A stretch of 64,000 bases of DNA from Ensifer adhaerens (GCF_020035535.1 NZ_CP083350.1:1932501-1996500); one strand, 5' to 3'. Shown: positions 16,785 to 25,294, numbered from the stretch's first letter. Numbers and translations: made by a program. Notes: generated by a model not told the origin, from the sequence alone.

Positions 16785-17675
16785 ATGATCATTGAAAACG
16801 AAAAAGGGGTGACCGAAGCGGTTCTCGCTGCGTCGGCTGGTACGGAGAGCCCGCGGCTGCGCGAACTCATGTCTGCTCTGGTGCGGCACCTACATGCCTT
16901 CGTGCGTGAGGCGCGGCTTTCCGAAGAAGAGTTTGAAGTTGGCATCGACTTTCTCAACCGGATCGGTCAGGCCACGAACGATCGGCACAATGAGGGCATC
17001 CTTTTCGCGGATATCCTTGGGCTTTCCACGCTCGTATGCATGTTGAACAACGGCGGAGCCGGGGCCACGGAGACTGCCGCCGCGCTGCTGGGCCCCTTCT
17101 GGCGCATGAATTCGCCACCTACCCCGAATGGTGGAACCATCATACGGTCGGCCACCCCAGGGCCAGCGCTCTTTGCGCATTTCACAATTTCCGATCCCGC
17201 GGGAAAACCGATCGAGGGTGTGGAGGTGGATGTCTGGCAGGCATCGCCGGTGGGTCTTTACGAGAACCAGGATGCCTCACAGGCAGACATGAATCTTCGC
17301 GGTAAGTTCACCACCGATGCCCAAGGGCGCTTTTGGTTTCGGTCAGTCAAACCCGCAGGCTATCCCGTGCCCACCCATGGCCCGGCCGGCGAGGTTCTGC
17401 GTGCACAAGGGCGGCACCCGTACAGGCCCGCGCATCTGCATGTCCTTGGCTTCCGGGAACACTACAAGACGCTCATTACGCAGATATTCGTCGACGACGA
17501 CAAATACCTTGAGAGTGATGCCGTCTTCGGAGTGACCCGACACCTCGTCGGTCAATACGAGAAAGGTATCGGCGCAGCGCCTGACGCGGATGTGACGGGC
17601 GACTGGTACCGGCTCAATTATGCGTTCGTGATGGAGCCTGGCGAAGCCAAGCTCCCGATCCCCCCCATTAAGTGA
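16785..17675 (+). CDS. Intradiol ring-cleavage dioxygenase (hydroxyquinol 1,2-dioxygenase-like)
   Basis: This is a 296-residue enzyme; ATG 16785 has GAGGAG at 16771-16776. The N-terminal dimerisation helices (about residues 1-105) precede the catalytic beta-sandwich. The four Fe(III) ligands are visible: Tyr159 (GLYEN), Tyr193 (GYPVPTHGP), His217 and His219 (RPAHLHV). The GRHPYRPAHLH segment resembles hydroxyquinol rather than simple catechol enzymes. Such enzymes open 1,2,4-trihydroxybenzene between the adjacent hydroxyls to maleylacetate; the actual substrate here is unproven. It is the first gene of a seven-gene operon under a LacI-type operator. Confidence 0.92.
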   Translation: MIIENEKGVTEAVLAASAGTESPRLRELMSALVRHLHAFVREARLSEEEFEVGIDFLNRIGQATNDRHNEGILFADILGLSTLVCMLNNGGAGATETAAALLGPFWRMNSPPTPNGGTIIRSATPGPALFAHFTISDPAGKPIEGVEVDVWQASPVGLYENQDASQADMNLRGKFTTDAQGRFWFRSVKPAGYPVPTHGPAGEVLRAQGRHPYRPAHLHVLGFREHYKTLITQIFVDDDKYLESDAVFGVTRHLVGQYEKGIGAAPDADVTGDWYRLNYAFVMEPGEAKLPIPPIK

Positions 17676-17691
17676 TTCAAGAGGTCAAACG

Positions 17692-18507
17692 ATGAGCGAA
17701 ATGTCTCAACTCTCCTCCGCGCAAGCTTCCGAAGGAAACCGGCGGATACCATTTCCCCGCTCTCTGCATGGCAAAGTCGCACTCGTAATGGGTGGTGCGG
17801 GGGCGATCGGAGCGGCCACTAGCAGCCTTCTGGCCGAACATGGTGCCAAGGTGATCGTCACGCATCTTTCCAGCGAGCGCGATACGGCCGCCGCTACGAA
17901 GCTCGTCGGCGAACTCGGGTCGGAACGGTGCGTCGCACTGCCCGCCGACGTCGCCGACACGGCGTCGCTGCTGCTGCTTCGACAGGCCATCGAAGCCAAT
18001 CACAGCCACATCGACATCCTCGTCAACGCAGCTGGCTACACGATTCCCGTTCCCCACGCGGACCTCGACGCTCTGACTGATGAACTCATCGACGCGATGT
18101 TCAAGGTCAACTGGCGAGGCCAATACGCCGCGATCAGAACATTCGCCCCGCTGCTTCGCGCAAGCGGAGACGGCCTCGTCGTCTCTCTTTCTTCGATAGC
18201 GGCATTCACTGGAATTGGTTCCTCCATCGCATATTGCGCGGCCAAAGCCGGGATCGATGTCATGACCAAGGCTCTGGCCCGGGTCCTTGCACCTGACATC
18301 AGGGTGCTCGCTGTTTCCCCCGGGGTTGTCGATACGCAGTTCGTTCCTGGCCGTGGCAACGATTTCAATACCAAGGTCGCGGCATCGACGCCTTTGGGTC
18401 GGATCGGCGAAGCGGCCGATATCGCAGCGGCGATCGTCGCCTGCGCGACCATGCTGAATTACTCGACCGGCCACATCATCCAGGTCGACGGCGGCCGGGC
18501 ACTGTAA
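17692..18507 (+). CDS. Short-chain dehydrogenase/reductase (SDR), GGAGAIG type
   Basis: This is a 271-residue SDR starting 16 bp after the dioxygenase. The coenzyme loop is MGGAGAIG instead of the usual TGxxxGIG, the structural motif is NAAG rather than NNAG, and the catalytic motif is YCAAK. About 26 residues precede the Rossmann fold. The same unusual motifs recur in the SDR at 62307-63095, which also pairs with a BKACE gene. A likely role is oxidising a hydroxy acid to the beta-keto acid used by the next enzyme (inference). Confidence 0.9.
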   Translation: MSEMSQLSSAQASEGNRRIPFPRSLHGKVALVMGGAGAIGAATSSLLAEHGAKVIVTHLSSERDTAAATKLVGELGSERCVALPADVADTASLLLLRQAIEANHSHIDILVNAAGYTIPVPHADLDALTDELIDAMFKVNWRGQYAAIRTFAPLLRASGDGLVVSLSSIAAFTGIGSSIAYCAAKAGIDVMTKALARVLAPDIRVLAVSPGVVDTQFVPGRGNDFNTKVAASTPLGRIGEAADIAAAIVACATMLNYSTGHIIQVDGGRAL

Positions 18508-18519
18508 GGGAGATTCCAG

Positions 18520-19416
18520 ATGCGTACGCCACTTGCAAAAGTGTTTATCACTTGTGCCGTCACCGGGAACCTCACGTCACCCTCTCAAACGCCGCACCTC
18601 CCGATCACACCGGCACAAATAGCCGACTCCAGCCTGGCTGCCGCTGAGGCTGGAGCCTCGATAATCCACCTGCATGTCCGCAATCCGGAAACGGGCGCGC
18701 CCTCGATGGACATAGCGCTCTACAAGGAGGTCATGGACCGCATACGGGAGAAGAGACCTGAGCTGATCATCAACCTGACGACAGGCCCGGGCGGACGGTT
18801 CGTGCCGTCTGAAGCTGATCCGCGTGTCGCAGGTCCGGGCACAACGCTCTTGCGTCCCGAACTCAGGGTCGAACACATTGCCGTCCTGAAGCCTGACATC
18901 TGTACACTCGACTTGAACACCATGAACTCGGCGGGGCAGGTCGTCATCAACACGCCTGAAAACGTGCGTCGCATGGCAGCAGTGATCAATGAGGCAGGTG
19001 TCGTCCCGGAACTCGAACTCTTCGACTCCGGCGACATCGCGCTCATGCACGACTTGGTCAAGGACGGAACTCTCAAGGGGCCGCTGCTGACCTGCTTCAT
19101 TCTGGGAGTGAAGTATGGCTTCCAACCCAGTGCTGAGACGGTGCTGTATGCCCGCAATTTATTGCCTGACACTGCTCGCTTCACCGCGATCGGTATCGGA
19201 AGGAGCGCCTTCCAGGCGGTCGCACTGTCCTACCTGATGGGGGGCCACATTCGGGTCGGTCTCGAGGATTCCATCTACTTGGACCGTGGTGTCTTGGCGC
19301 CGTCTAACGCCAGCATGGTCGAAAAGGCGCGCCGCATCGTCGAGGACCTTGGGGGACAAATAGCGTCTCCGACCGAGACGAGAGAAATGCTCGGCTTGCC
19401 GCGACTGCATGCCTAA
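18520..19416 (+). CDS. Beta-keto acid cleavage enzyme (BKACE, DUF849)
   Basis: This is a 298-residue TIM-barrel enzyme. Family features are the N-terminal VFITCAVTGN, the zinc ligands in IIHLHVRNPETG (His50, His52), INLTTGPGGR, ELELFDSGD and the C-terminal HIRVGLEDSIYL with its catalytic-region Glu. BKACEs condense a beta-keto acid with acetyl-CoA and release acetoacetate plus a new acyl-CoA. The gene follows the SDR by 12 bp. A homologue with near-identical motifs lies at 61407-62297. Confidence 0.92.
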   Translation: MRTPLAKVFITCAVTGNLTSPSQTPHLPITPAQIADSSLAAAEAGASIIHLHVRNPETGAPSMDIALYKEVMDRIREKRPELIINLTTGPGGRFVPSEADPRVAGPGTTLLRPELRVEHIAVLKPDICTLDLNTMNSAGQVVINTPENVRRMAAVINEAGVVPELELFDSGDIALMHDLVKDGTLKGPLLTCFILGVKYGFQPSAETVLYARNLLPDTARFTAIGIGRSAFQAVALSYLMGGHIRVGLEDSIYLDRGVLAPSNASMVEKARRIVEDLGGQIASPTETREMLGLPRLHA

Positions 19417-19448
19417 CCAGTCAAGCTCACTTACATTTGGAGTTGAAA

Positions 19449-20471
19449 ATGAACGCCACTGAGACCCTTCAGAGAGATGCCATCCGTGCTCGTAGCCTTC
19501 GATTGGAAAAGAAGGCGGCAAGCTATGCCGAAATCGAACTTGGTGTCAGCGAGCATGCCCTGCGCGAACCAGCTGAAAACGAGGTCGTCGTCCAGATTCT
19601 CGCGGCAGCGGTGAACCCCTCCGATGCAAAGGCCGCGACTGGATTGATGCCCTATGCAGTCTTTCCACGCACGCCGGGTCGTGATTTTGCCGGAAGAGTC
19701 ATCCGGGGCCCCGAGGCGCTGGTCGGACAGCTGGTATTCGGGTCGTCCGGTGACCTCGGCATTCGAGCGGATGGTACGCATTCCAGTCATTTGGTTGTTG
19801 AAGCTGATGCCGTCGTCCCCGTTCCGGAAGCCATCTCTGTCGAAGAGGCCGCCGGCGTTGGTGTGCCGTTTGTGACCGCCTGGGAGGGCTTTGCGAGAGC
19901 GGGTCTGCCGGAAGCGACGGACACTGTTCTCGTGCTCGGTGTAAACGGGAAGGTGGGCCAGGCTGCTGTACAGATCGCCACCTGGCGCGGCGCACGTGTC
20001 ATCGGGGTCTCGCGTAAGGCCGAACCCTACATCGGCCATGCTAACGGCCCGGTTGATATGATCGACAGTTCCAGCGAGGACGTTCCACAGCGGGTTCGCG
20101 AACTCACCGAAGGACGCGGCGCGACCATCGTCTTCAACACCGTCGGAGATCCGGCGTACGAGATTGGTCAAGCATCCATGGCACCGGGCGGGCGGGCAAT
20201 TTTCATTGCAGCGGTGAAACGACTTGTCACCTTTGACATCCTTGCTTTCTACAAGGGCCGTCACACCTATATCGGAGTAGACACGATTGCCCTGGGCTCG
20301 GTTGCCAGCGGCGCAATCCTCCGCCAGGTCATGGTCGGCCTTGCGTCCGGCGCTTTGCGACCTTTCCCGATCCTGCCGCACGCGGTGTATCCTTTGAGCC
20401 GCGCTTACGACGCTTATCAACTGGTCGCGGGGTCCACCCGTGACCGGGTGATCCTGGTGCCGGAGAACTAG
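19449..20471 (+). CDS. MDR-family zinc-free oxidoreductase (quinone oxidoreductase-like)
   Basis: This is a 340-residue protein from ATG 19449 (GGAG at 19439-19442; an in-frame TTG at 19437 lacks a site). It has the GroES-like N-terminal domain (AAAVNPSDAKAATG, TPGRDFAGRV), then the Rossmann domain with VLVLGVNGKVGQAAVQIA. The zinc-binding cysteines of alcohol dehydrogenases are absent, as in quinone oxidoreductases and enoyl reductases. It may reduce an unsaturated ring-cleavage product such as a maleylacetate-like compound, though dedicated maleylacetate reductases belong to another family. Confidence 0.88.
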   Translation: MNATETLQRDAIRARSLRLEKKAASYAEIELGVSEHALREPAENEVVVQILAAAVNPSDAKAATGLMPYAVFPRTPGRDFAGRVIRGPEALVGQLVFGSSGDLGIRADGTHSSHLVVEADAVVPVPEAISVEEAAGVGVPFVTAWEGFARAGLPEATDTVLVLGVNGKVGQAAVQIATWRGARVIGVSRKAEPYIGHANGPVDMIDSSSEDVPQRVRELTEGRGATIVFNTVGDPAYEIGQASMAPGGRAIFIAAVKRLVTFDILAFYKGRHTYIGVDTIALGSVASGAILRQVMVGLASGALRPFPILPHAVYPLSRAYDAYQLVAGSTRDRVILVPEN

Positions 20472-20473
20472 GA

Positions 20474-20836
20474 GTGCACGTCGTACGCTATAGTGCAGCG
20501 CCGTCTTATCAGGCGGCGGGCCACGACGGCATGGAAATGATTCGTCTGCAGGGTCGGGAGGCGGGCCCTGCAGACAATCTCTGGCTGGGCGTATCAACGA
20601 TAGAACCCGGCGGGGGCACGACGTTGGATGCGTCCGCATCGGAGAAGTTCTATGTCGTTCTGACTGGCGAAGTCATCGTATCGAACGGGTCGGAAGAGGT
20701 AGCACTCCACCGATGGGACTCGTGCCGCTTTGCTCCTGGTGAATCCAGGGCCCTTCGCAATGGCTCCTCGGAGGCGGCCATGATCCTTCTTGCTATGCCA
20801 CTTTCGCCATCTCCCGCTGCGCCACCAAAAACGTAA
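20474..20836 (+). CDS. Cupin-domain protein
   Basis: This is a 120-residue single-domain cupin starting with GTG two bases after the previous stop. The first cupin motif is degenerate (PGGGTTLDASASEKFYVVLTGEVIV), lacking the usual His pair, while the second half WDSCRFAPGESRALRNGS has the turn but no clear metal His. It may therefore be a metal-free or non-enzymatic cupin, or bind metal atypically. It probably helps in the ring-cleavage pathway, with role unknown. Confidence 0.75.
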   Translation: MHVVRYSAAPSYQAAGHDGMEMIRLQGREAGPADNLWLGVSTIEPGGGTTLDASASEKFYVVLTGEVIVSNGSEEVALHRWDSCRFAPGESRALRNGSSEAAMILLAMPLSPSPAAPPKT

Positions 20837-20853
20837 GCAGAAAGGTAAACCGC

Positions 20854-21387
20854 ATGCCGATGTATTCTTTGAATAATAGGCGGCCTGAGATTGCTGATCG
20901 AAGCCGATTTTGGATCGCGCCTACTGCGACCGTGGTCGGTGGCGTCGAACTCGGTCTCGACGTGAGTATCTGGTTTGGAGCAGTCATTCGGGGCGACAAC
21001 GAACTGATCATCGTTGCCGACCGGACGAACGTGCAAGATGGAGCCGTGCTTCACACCGACCCCGGCTTTCCGCTGAAAATCGGCGCCGACGTCACGGTGG
21101 GCCACAATGCAATTCTCCACGGCTGCACGGTCGGCGATGGCACCCTTATTGGCATGGGATCGACCGTGCTGAACGGCGCCATTATTGGAAGCGAATGCGT
21201 GATAGGTGCCAATGCACTCATCACCGAGGGCACCAAGATTCCCGATCGAAGCCTTGTTTTGGGCAGTCCTGGAAAGGTGATCCGAAGCTTGAGAACTGAC
21301 GAGATGGAGAGATTTCGGGGTGCAGCCGCGCGCTACACGGCAAAAATCGCCCTGTATCGGGCAACAATGCTTGAGGTTGATGCCTAG
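20854..21387 (+). CDS. Gamma-class carbonic anhydrase-like hexapeptide-repeat protein
   Basis: This is a 177-residue left-handed beta-helix protein. Hexapeptide repeats run from about residue 20 to 140, with the RGDNELIIVADRTNVQDGAV core and candidate zinc ligands in VLHTD and GHNAILHG. The C-terminal helix MERFRGAAARYTAKIALYR is typical of YrdA/PaaY proteins. PaaY-like members are thioesterases or metal proteins in aromatic degradation operons, which fits this location better than bicarbonate chemistry. That assignment is inference. Confidence 0.85.
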   Translation: MPMYSLNNRRPEIADRSRFWIAPTATVVGGVELGLDVSIWFGAVIRGDNELIIVADRTNVQDGAVLHTDPGFPLKIGADVTVGHNAILHGCTVGDGTLIGMGSTVLNGAIIGSECVIGANALITEGTKIPDRSLVLGSPGKVIRSLRTDEMERFRGAAARYTAKIALYRATMLEVDA

Positions 21388-21541
21388 GAGTGTTGCCGGC
21401 GCCGCCATTCAGTGAGAGGCGGTCACGGCCTTCTAGGGCTACGGGAGAGCGCCGACATGAACTGCCGGGAAGACCAGCAGATCGATGTGCGGGCCAGTTT
21501 GCACCGCCCGAGATATCGTGTGTAACCACAGGGAGGAAGAA

Positions 21542-22081
21542 ATGGTTTTTACTCGCGGAATTCCCGGCGCCCGGGGCGCCGATCATATTGGTTTCAACGT
21601 TCCGGACCTCGACGCGGCCACCGACTTTCTGGTCAACGTGATTGGATGCGAAGAAGTTCACCCAAATGGCCCGTTCTCATCCGAAGACGACTGGATGGCG
21701 TCCCACCTTGATATTCATCCGCGTTCCGTAACCAAGCGGATGAAGCTGTTTCGGCTAGGGCATGGGAGCAATTTCGAAGTATTCGAGTACACGGCGCCCG
21801 ACCAGACCGATTATCGTCCCAAGAACAGCGACATGGCAGGCCACCACATAGCAATCTATGTCGATGATATCGATGCCGCCATTGATCATTTGAAAGCGCA
21901 CAACGTCACAGTCTTCGAAAAGACCATAATTGAGTCCGGTCCGACGCTTGGTGAAAGCTGGTGCTACTTCAAGACGCCTTGGGGTCTATATATGGAAGTG
22001 GTCAGCTATCCTAACGGCAAGGCGTATGAGCGCACCCATGTGGGTCGAAAGCTCTGGGACCCGCGCACCCCCTCTGAGTGA
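21542..22081 (+). CDS. VOC-family (glyoxalase-fold) protein
   Basis: This is a 179-residue protein from ATG 21542 behind GGGAGGAAGAA. It has two betaalphabetabetabeta modules: ADHIGFNVPDLDAATDFLVNVIG, then HHIAIYVDDIDAAIDHLKAH, ending with the metal-ligand region TPWGLYMEVVSYP. His in ADHIGF, His in GHHIAIY and Glu in YMEVV are the expected metal ligands. It could be an isomerase, lyase or extradiol-type enzyme acting on a pathway intermediate. It is the last gene of the dioxygenase operon, after a 154-bp gap. Confidence 0.82.
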   Translation: MVFTRGIPGARGADHIGFNVPDLDAATDFLVNVIGCEEVHPNGPFSSEDDWMASHLDIHPRSVTKRMKLFRLGHGSNFEVFEYTAPDQTDYRPKNSDMAGHHIAIYVDDIDAAIDHLKAHNVTVFEKTIIESGPTLGESWCYFKTPWGLYMEVVSYPNGKAYERTHVGRKLWDPRTPSE

Positions 22082-22106
22082 GGCGAGGCAATAGTTGAAG
22101 ATTGAA

Positions 22107-22141
22107 GAGCCATGTCACGAACTGCCATGGCTCCTTTGATT
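22107..22141 (+). terminator. Terminator of the dioxygenase operon
   Basis: GAGCCATG (22107-22114) pairs with CATGGCTC (22126-22133) and is followed by CTTTGATTT. It overlaps the 3' end of the convergent OxyR-like gene. Confidence 0.6.
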
Positions 22142-23062
22142 TGATACCCAGCCGGTGGCGGCTGAAAACGGTTGGGGTGTCGCGGGTCGCACTAGCCCGG
22201 CTGGCAGCACAATTTCAGTCAGGGTCTTTGCCAGTGCGGCAAAGTCCTGGGCGTGTGGATCGCTGCGTCGCCAGGCAAGCGCGATCGTGCGACTATTGTT
22301 CGGACCGGGAACTGGCAGATAGTCGACGGGATCGTTTTGGGTGGCCGCGAGCGCCGGGACGATCGTTGAGCCTTCGCCCGCGGCGACCATATACTTGAGT
22401 GTCTCGAGGCTGGTGGCATGACGCTTGCCACGCTTGAGCGTTGAGCACGCTGCGAGCGCTTGCCCTTGAAGACAATGCCCATCGTCGAGCAGCATCAGAT
22501 CGTAAGGCTCCGGCGAATCCTTCGACTCGGTCTTGGGCACCGCGAGCATGAACGGTTCTTCGAACAAAGGTTTGCTTGATAAGAGCGGTTCATCGAAGGG
22601 AAATGACAAGAGAGCGCCATCGACTGCCCCAGAAAGCAGCTTACTGATCAAATCACGGGTAAAGCCTTCCTCCAGCCCGAGGCTGAGGTCAGGATACAGC
22701 TGACGCATTTGAGGGAGCACAAACGGAAAGATGTAGGGACCAAGCGTGGAAATTGCTGCGAGCCGCAAAGTACCGCCGAACGGTAGATTGGGTTGTCCGG
22801 TGAGTGCTATGAGCTTGCCCGCCTCTGCGAGCACACGTCTTGCCTGCTCGACAAATTGTTGCCCTTCTCGAGTGAGGAAGACGCGCCGAGTAGTGCGCTC
22901 GAAGACTGTGATCCTGATGCTGGACTCGAGCTTTTTGATCTGTGCGGAGAGGGAGGGCGGAGCGACCCGACACTGCTTCGCCGCGCCGATAAAGCTGCCG
23001 TTGTCGGCGACAGCAACGACGTATTCAAGGGCTCGCAATGAAAGATAATTCAGGTTTATCAT
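22115..23062 (-). CDS. oxyR: OxyR-like LysR-family peroxide regulator
   Basis: This is a 315-residue LysR protein, with ATG 23062 chosen because the HTH (LSLRALEYVVAVADNGSFIGAAKQC) then starts normally. The decisive feature is DGHCLQGQALAAC: Cys197 and Cys206 are spaced as in OxyR, where the pair forms a disulfide on contact with H2O2. It is therefore probably a redox sensor and activator of peroxide defence. It lies downstream of a disrupted ferrochelatase-like gene and a catalase on the same strand, which supports that role. The C-terminal tail is about 15 residues longer than usual. Confidence 0.85.
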   Translation of the reverse strand: MINLNYLSLRALEYVVAVADNGSFIGAAKQCRVAPPSLSAQIKKLESSIRITVFERTTRRVFLTREGQQFVEQARRVLAEAGKLIALTGQPNLPFGGTLRLAAISTLGPYIFPFVLPQMRQLYPDLSLGLEEGFTRDLISKLLSGAVDGALLSFPFDEPLLSSKPLFEEPFMLAVPKTESKDSPEPYDLMLLDDGHCLQGQALAACSTLKRGKRHATSLETLKYMVAAGEGSTIVPALAATQNDPVDYLPVPGPNNSRTIALAWRRSDPHAQDFAALAKTLTEIVLPAGLVRPATPQPFSAATGWVSNQRSHGSS

Positions 23063-23341
23063 GAGACCGTCGAGCCGTCGCCAATGTCCGAGCAATGACC
23101 GCGCTGCTTCTATGCAAGCGTTCCAAAAATTCAGCAAGCCCCCGCTATTGCCCAAGCGGCAGGTGTGGACCGCTTGGCCGTAATCCGCTCCATTTTGGCA
23201 GTAATCCTCTCCTGCAGGGCTAGCGAAGCCTGGTGCATTTTCCGTTGGTAATTATCGAGAATAGCGATTGCTGCAAACGAGTTCCGAACGCGGAAATGCT
23301 GTCTTGGACCATAACACCGCACGCCGCTGGCCCAATTGCAC

Positions 23342-23641
23342 CTATAGCCAACCCATGAGTTCTCGCTGGAGCAATGTGGAGAGGAGGAGAATCTGGTCCC
23401 TCTGGTTCTCATCAAAGCGGGACGTTTCGGCCGTTTGCCCGCCGTTGGAGAGAAACGTGCGGGCGATTTCGGAGCAATGATCCATTGCCGAGGGGTCATC
23501 GAAAGCCGATGAGGTGGCTATGATAGCGATCCGTTCGACGCCTTTAACCGCTAGGTTCCTCGCGATCTCGAGCGTGTAGGGCTTGAGCCAGCCCTTCTGA
23601 CTCGAAGGCGCCTGAAAGGAGGCAATCAGTTGATCATGGTT
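23342..23641 (-). pseudogene. Ferrochelatase-like gene, 3' half (disrupted by insertion)
   Basis: Read leftward, this fragment encodes NHDQLIASFQAPSSQKG, then WLKPYTLEIARNLAVKGVER and IAIIATSSAFDD, ending MGWL-TAG at 23342. This is the C-terminal third of the ferrochelatase fold (compare the family's SFQSRFG...EWLKPYT and GVKRVAV segments). It lacks the family's PGFxxDCLETLEE segment with its conserved Glu, having SSAFDDPSAMDHC instead. It is the continuation of 25288-25945; deleting the element plus one target duplication joins them in frame. Confidence 0.85.
23635..23641. repeat. Target-site duplication, left copy
   Basis: CATGGTT at 23635-23641 is repeated at 25288-25294, directly flanking the inverted repeats of the element. 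Confidence 0.85.
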
Positions 23642-23670
23642 GGCTATCCGGATTTTCGTGTGGATCCGCG
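23642..23670 (+). repeat. Left terminal inverted repeat
   Basis: Begins GGCTATCCGGATTTTCG and matches the inverted right end at 27 of 29 positions. Confidence 0.9.
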
Positions 23671-23673
23671 CTT

Positions 23674-25134
23674 TTACGCGACACGTCCACGTTGAGCAAA
23701 AGTCCGAACTGCTGCGTCCGACTTGTGAGATGCCAGCCGGAACAAGAGTCCCGGACGATGACGTCTACCAAGGCGGACGACCGCATGCCCACAGAACATT
23801 CTCGTTCCGTGGACATCGGAACCCAGAGCGCCGAGCGGCACGTCTGGGTGCGGGCGGCGGTAGCCAATCTTCGCCGCTTTGATTGTCCGATGGACGTCCT
23901 GCCATGAACCGAGTTCGACGGGCACCTTCCCATTCTTCCATAGACGGGAAACACACCCTTCCTCGAGAACCGGCAGGACGTCCTTCATTCCAGCCAGGCA
24001 GGCAATGCCACGCCTGGCGATCTCTGTTGCCGACGCGCAGGCGTCGGGGGCATCAAAGGCGAGGTTGCCGATGGTCGAGGAGTACCCCGCCCAGACCTCA
24101 AGCACTTCGATCCCGGCAAGACGGGCGCGACGCTGAAGCATCTGCACCAACACCGTCCTTGCCCAGTAGTTCAACAGCCTGTTGAGAGAACGACTCCTGC
24201 CGCTCGACCGCAACTTGCCAAGGCCTTTCTCCACAACGATGGTGCCGCAGCGATGTTTGCGTGCCATCGAGATGGCGCGGTCGCAGACCGCCGCCAGCGT
24301 CTCGCGCACAAGCTCCGCCGACGAGTCCTTGGGCATGTCGAGCTTCACCAGGGCGTGCTCCAGCAGACTCGTATCCTCGACCGACGACGGATCCTTTGTA
24401 TTCGCCGCCACCGCCAGGCCGATCCAGTTGGGATTGAGGTCGATGCCGAGGCAGCGGCCCTTGATCGGCACGACCGGGCGCCGCCGCTGCGGGTGGTTCG
24501 GCAGATCGGCGGGATCGAAGGTCACGCTCACATGCGTGTCGTTGATGGAGAAGCTGACGTTGACCCGGTCTGCTTCGGCCTTGTTTCCGCAAATCTCGGC
24601 CAATTGCCGCAGGATGATGCCGCGGTTGCCCGTCATGCGAGCCAGATGGAGAACCGCCGTGCGCGTCACTGTCTTTCCCGACCGACCGCCGCTCTCCTTG
24701 CGGCCGATCTTGACGACGACCGTCGTCTCGTCGATCAGATGGATGTTCTGGTTCCCGCGCGCCTTCTGGCGATCTCCAAAGCTGACAAACGGATGCAGTC
24801 TTCTGCGTTGCCATTCGTCCCGCGTGATCAGACCCTTGCGCCGGCGCTCGAACTCCGCTCGACCGCCGAAGATCGCCGTCCCGGCCGGACTGAGTTTTCG
24901 TTTCCACATGCCGAGCTTCGTCGCGCAGTGGATCGCCCAGCTGTCGAGCAGCCCTTCCTGGGCAAACCGCGCCTTCACCAGGTTGCGCAGGTTCATTTCC
25001 TTCGGCCTGGAGCCGTCGGCATTGAGCGCGTTTGCATAGGCTGTCCTGATGGCAGCCGACTGCACGCGCCGCAGATCGTCGAGGAACGAATGATGCTCGT
25101 CTGAACAGTGGTAGGGAACGGAGATGGTTTGCAA
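23674..25134 (-). CDS. tnpB: TnpB-like RuvC nuclease without zinc ribbon
   Basis: This is a 486-residue protein starting at TTG 25134 (no good ribosome site; no ATG nearby). The RuvC-like core is intact: GIDLNPNWIGLAV (Asp232), IVVEKGLGKLRS (Glu302) and DACASATEIARRG (Asp364). Between the second and third motifs, where typical TnpB has a CXXC-CXXC zinc ribbon, there is only EVWAGYSSTIGNLAF. About 110 residues follow the third motif, longer than standard TnpB. TnpB proteins are RNA-guided DNA nucleases of transposons; whether this branch is active is unknown. The stop lies only 3 bp from the left inverted repeat. Confidence 0.85.
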   Translation of the reverse strand: MQTISVPYHCSDEHHSFLDDLRRVQSAAIRTAYANALNADGSRPKEMNLRNLVKARFAQEGLLDSWAIHCATKLGMWKRKLSPAGTAIFGGRAEFERRRKGLITRDEWQRRRLHPFVSFGDRQKARGNQNIHLIDETTVVVKIGRKESGGRSGKTVTRTAVLHLARMTGNRGIILRQLAEICGNKAEADRVNVSFSINDTHVSVTFDPADLPNHPQRRRPVVPIKGRCLGIDLNPNWIGLAVAANTKDPSSVEDTSLLEHALVKLDMPKDSSAELVRETLAAVCDRAISMARKHRCGTIVVEKGLGKLRSSGRSRSLNRLLNYWARTVLVQMLQRRARLAGIEVLEVWAGYSSTIGNLAFDAPDACASATEIARRGIACLAGMKDVLPVLEEGCVSRLWKNGKVPVELGSWQDVHRTIKAAKIGYRRPHPDVPLGALGSDVHGTRMFCGHAVVRLGRRHRPGLLFRLASHKSDAAVRTFAQRGRVA

Positions 25135-25137
25135 GAC

Positions 25138-25163
25138 AGGAACATCGTTGGAGGGATGTTCCT
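25138..25163. repeat. Hairpin just upstream of tnpB-like start
   Basis: AGGAACATC (25138-25146) pairs with GATGTTCCT (25155-25163) around 8 nt. It begins 4 bp before the tnpB-like start codon. It may be a subterminal hairpin or sequester the start region. Confidence 0.6.
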
Positions 25164-25258
25164 ATTGACTGTCGAATCCTTGCGGCGGTCAAACGCCGGC
25201 GGAAATCGGACTACAACGTTGAGCTTCGACAGCGCTCATCAGTAACAAACAGAGGATT

Positions 25259-25287
25259 CGCGGTTCCACACGAAAATCCGAATAGCC
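25259..25287 (-). repeat. Right terminal inverted repeat
   Basis: Reads GGCTATTCGGATTTTCG on the minus strand from 25287; 27 of 29 positions match the left end. Confidence 0.9.
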
Positions 25288-25294
25288 CATGGTT
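25288..25294. repeat. Target-site duplication, right copy
   Basis: CATGGTT, identical to 23635-23641. Confidence 0.85.

Larger units (their letters stand above)
23642..25287 (-). mobile_element. 1.65-kb element with 29-bp inverted repeats carrying a TnpB-like gene
   Basis: The boundaries are set by 29-bp terminal inverted repeats (23642-23670 and 25259-25287, two mismatches) flanked by the duplication CATGGTT. The only gene is tnpB-like; no DDE or Y1 transposase is encoded, so the element would depend on a transposase in trans. The ends start GGCTATYCGGATTTTCG, resembling ISL3-family ends, but that is only a resemblance from memory. IS200/IS605 elements, the usual home of tnpB, lack such inverted repeats and duplications. 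It interrupts a ferrochelatase-like gene. Confidence 0.85.

Noticed and set aside
23131..23499. 122-codon minus-strand frame
   Set aside because: It lies in another frame of the ferrochelatase-like 3' half, which is recognisable; this frame is not.
24098..25192. 364-codon frame overlapping the tnpB-like gene on the same strand, and a 283-285-codon pair on the other
   Set aside because: All are composition shadows of the tnpB-like gene and lack any motif.
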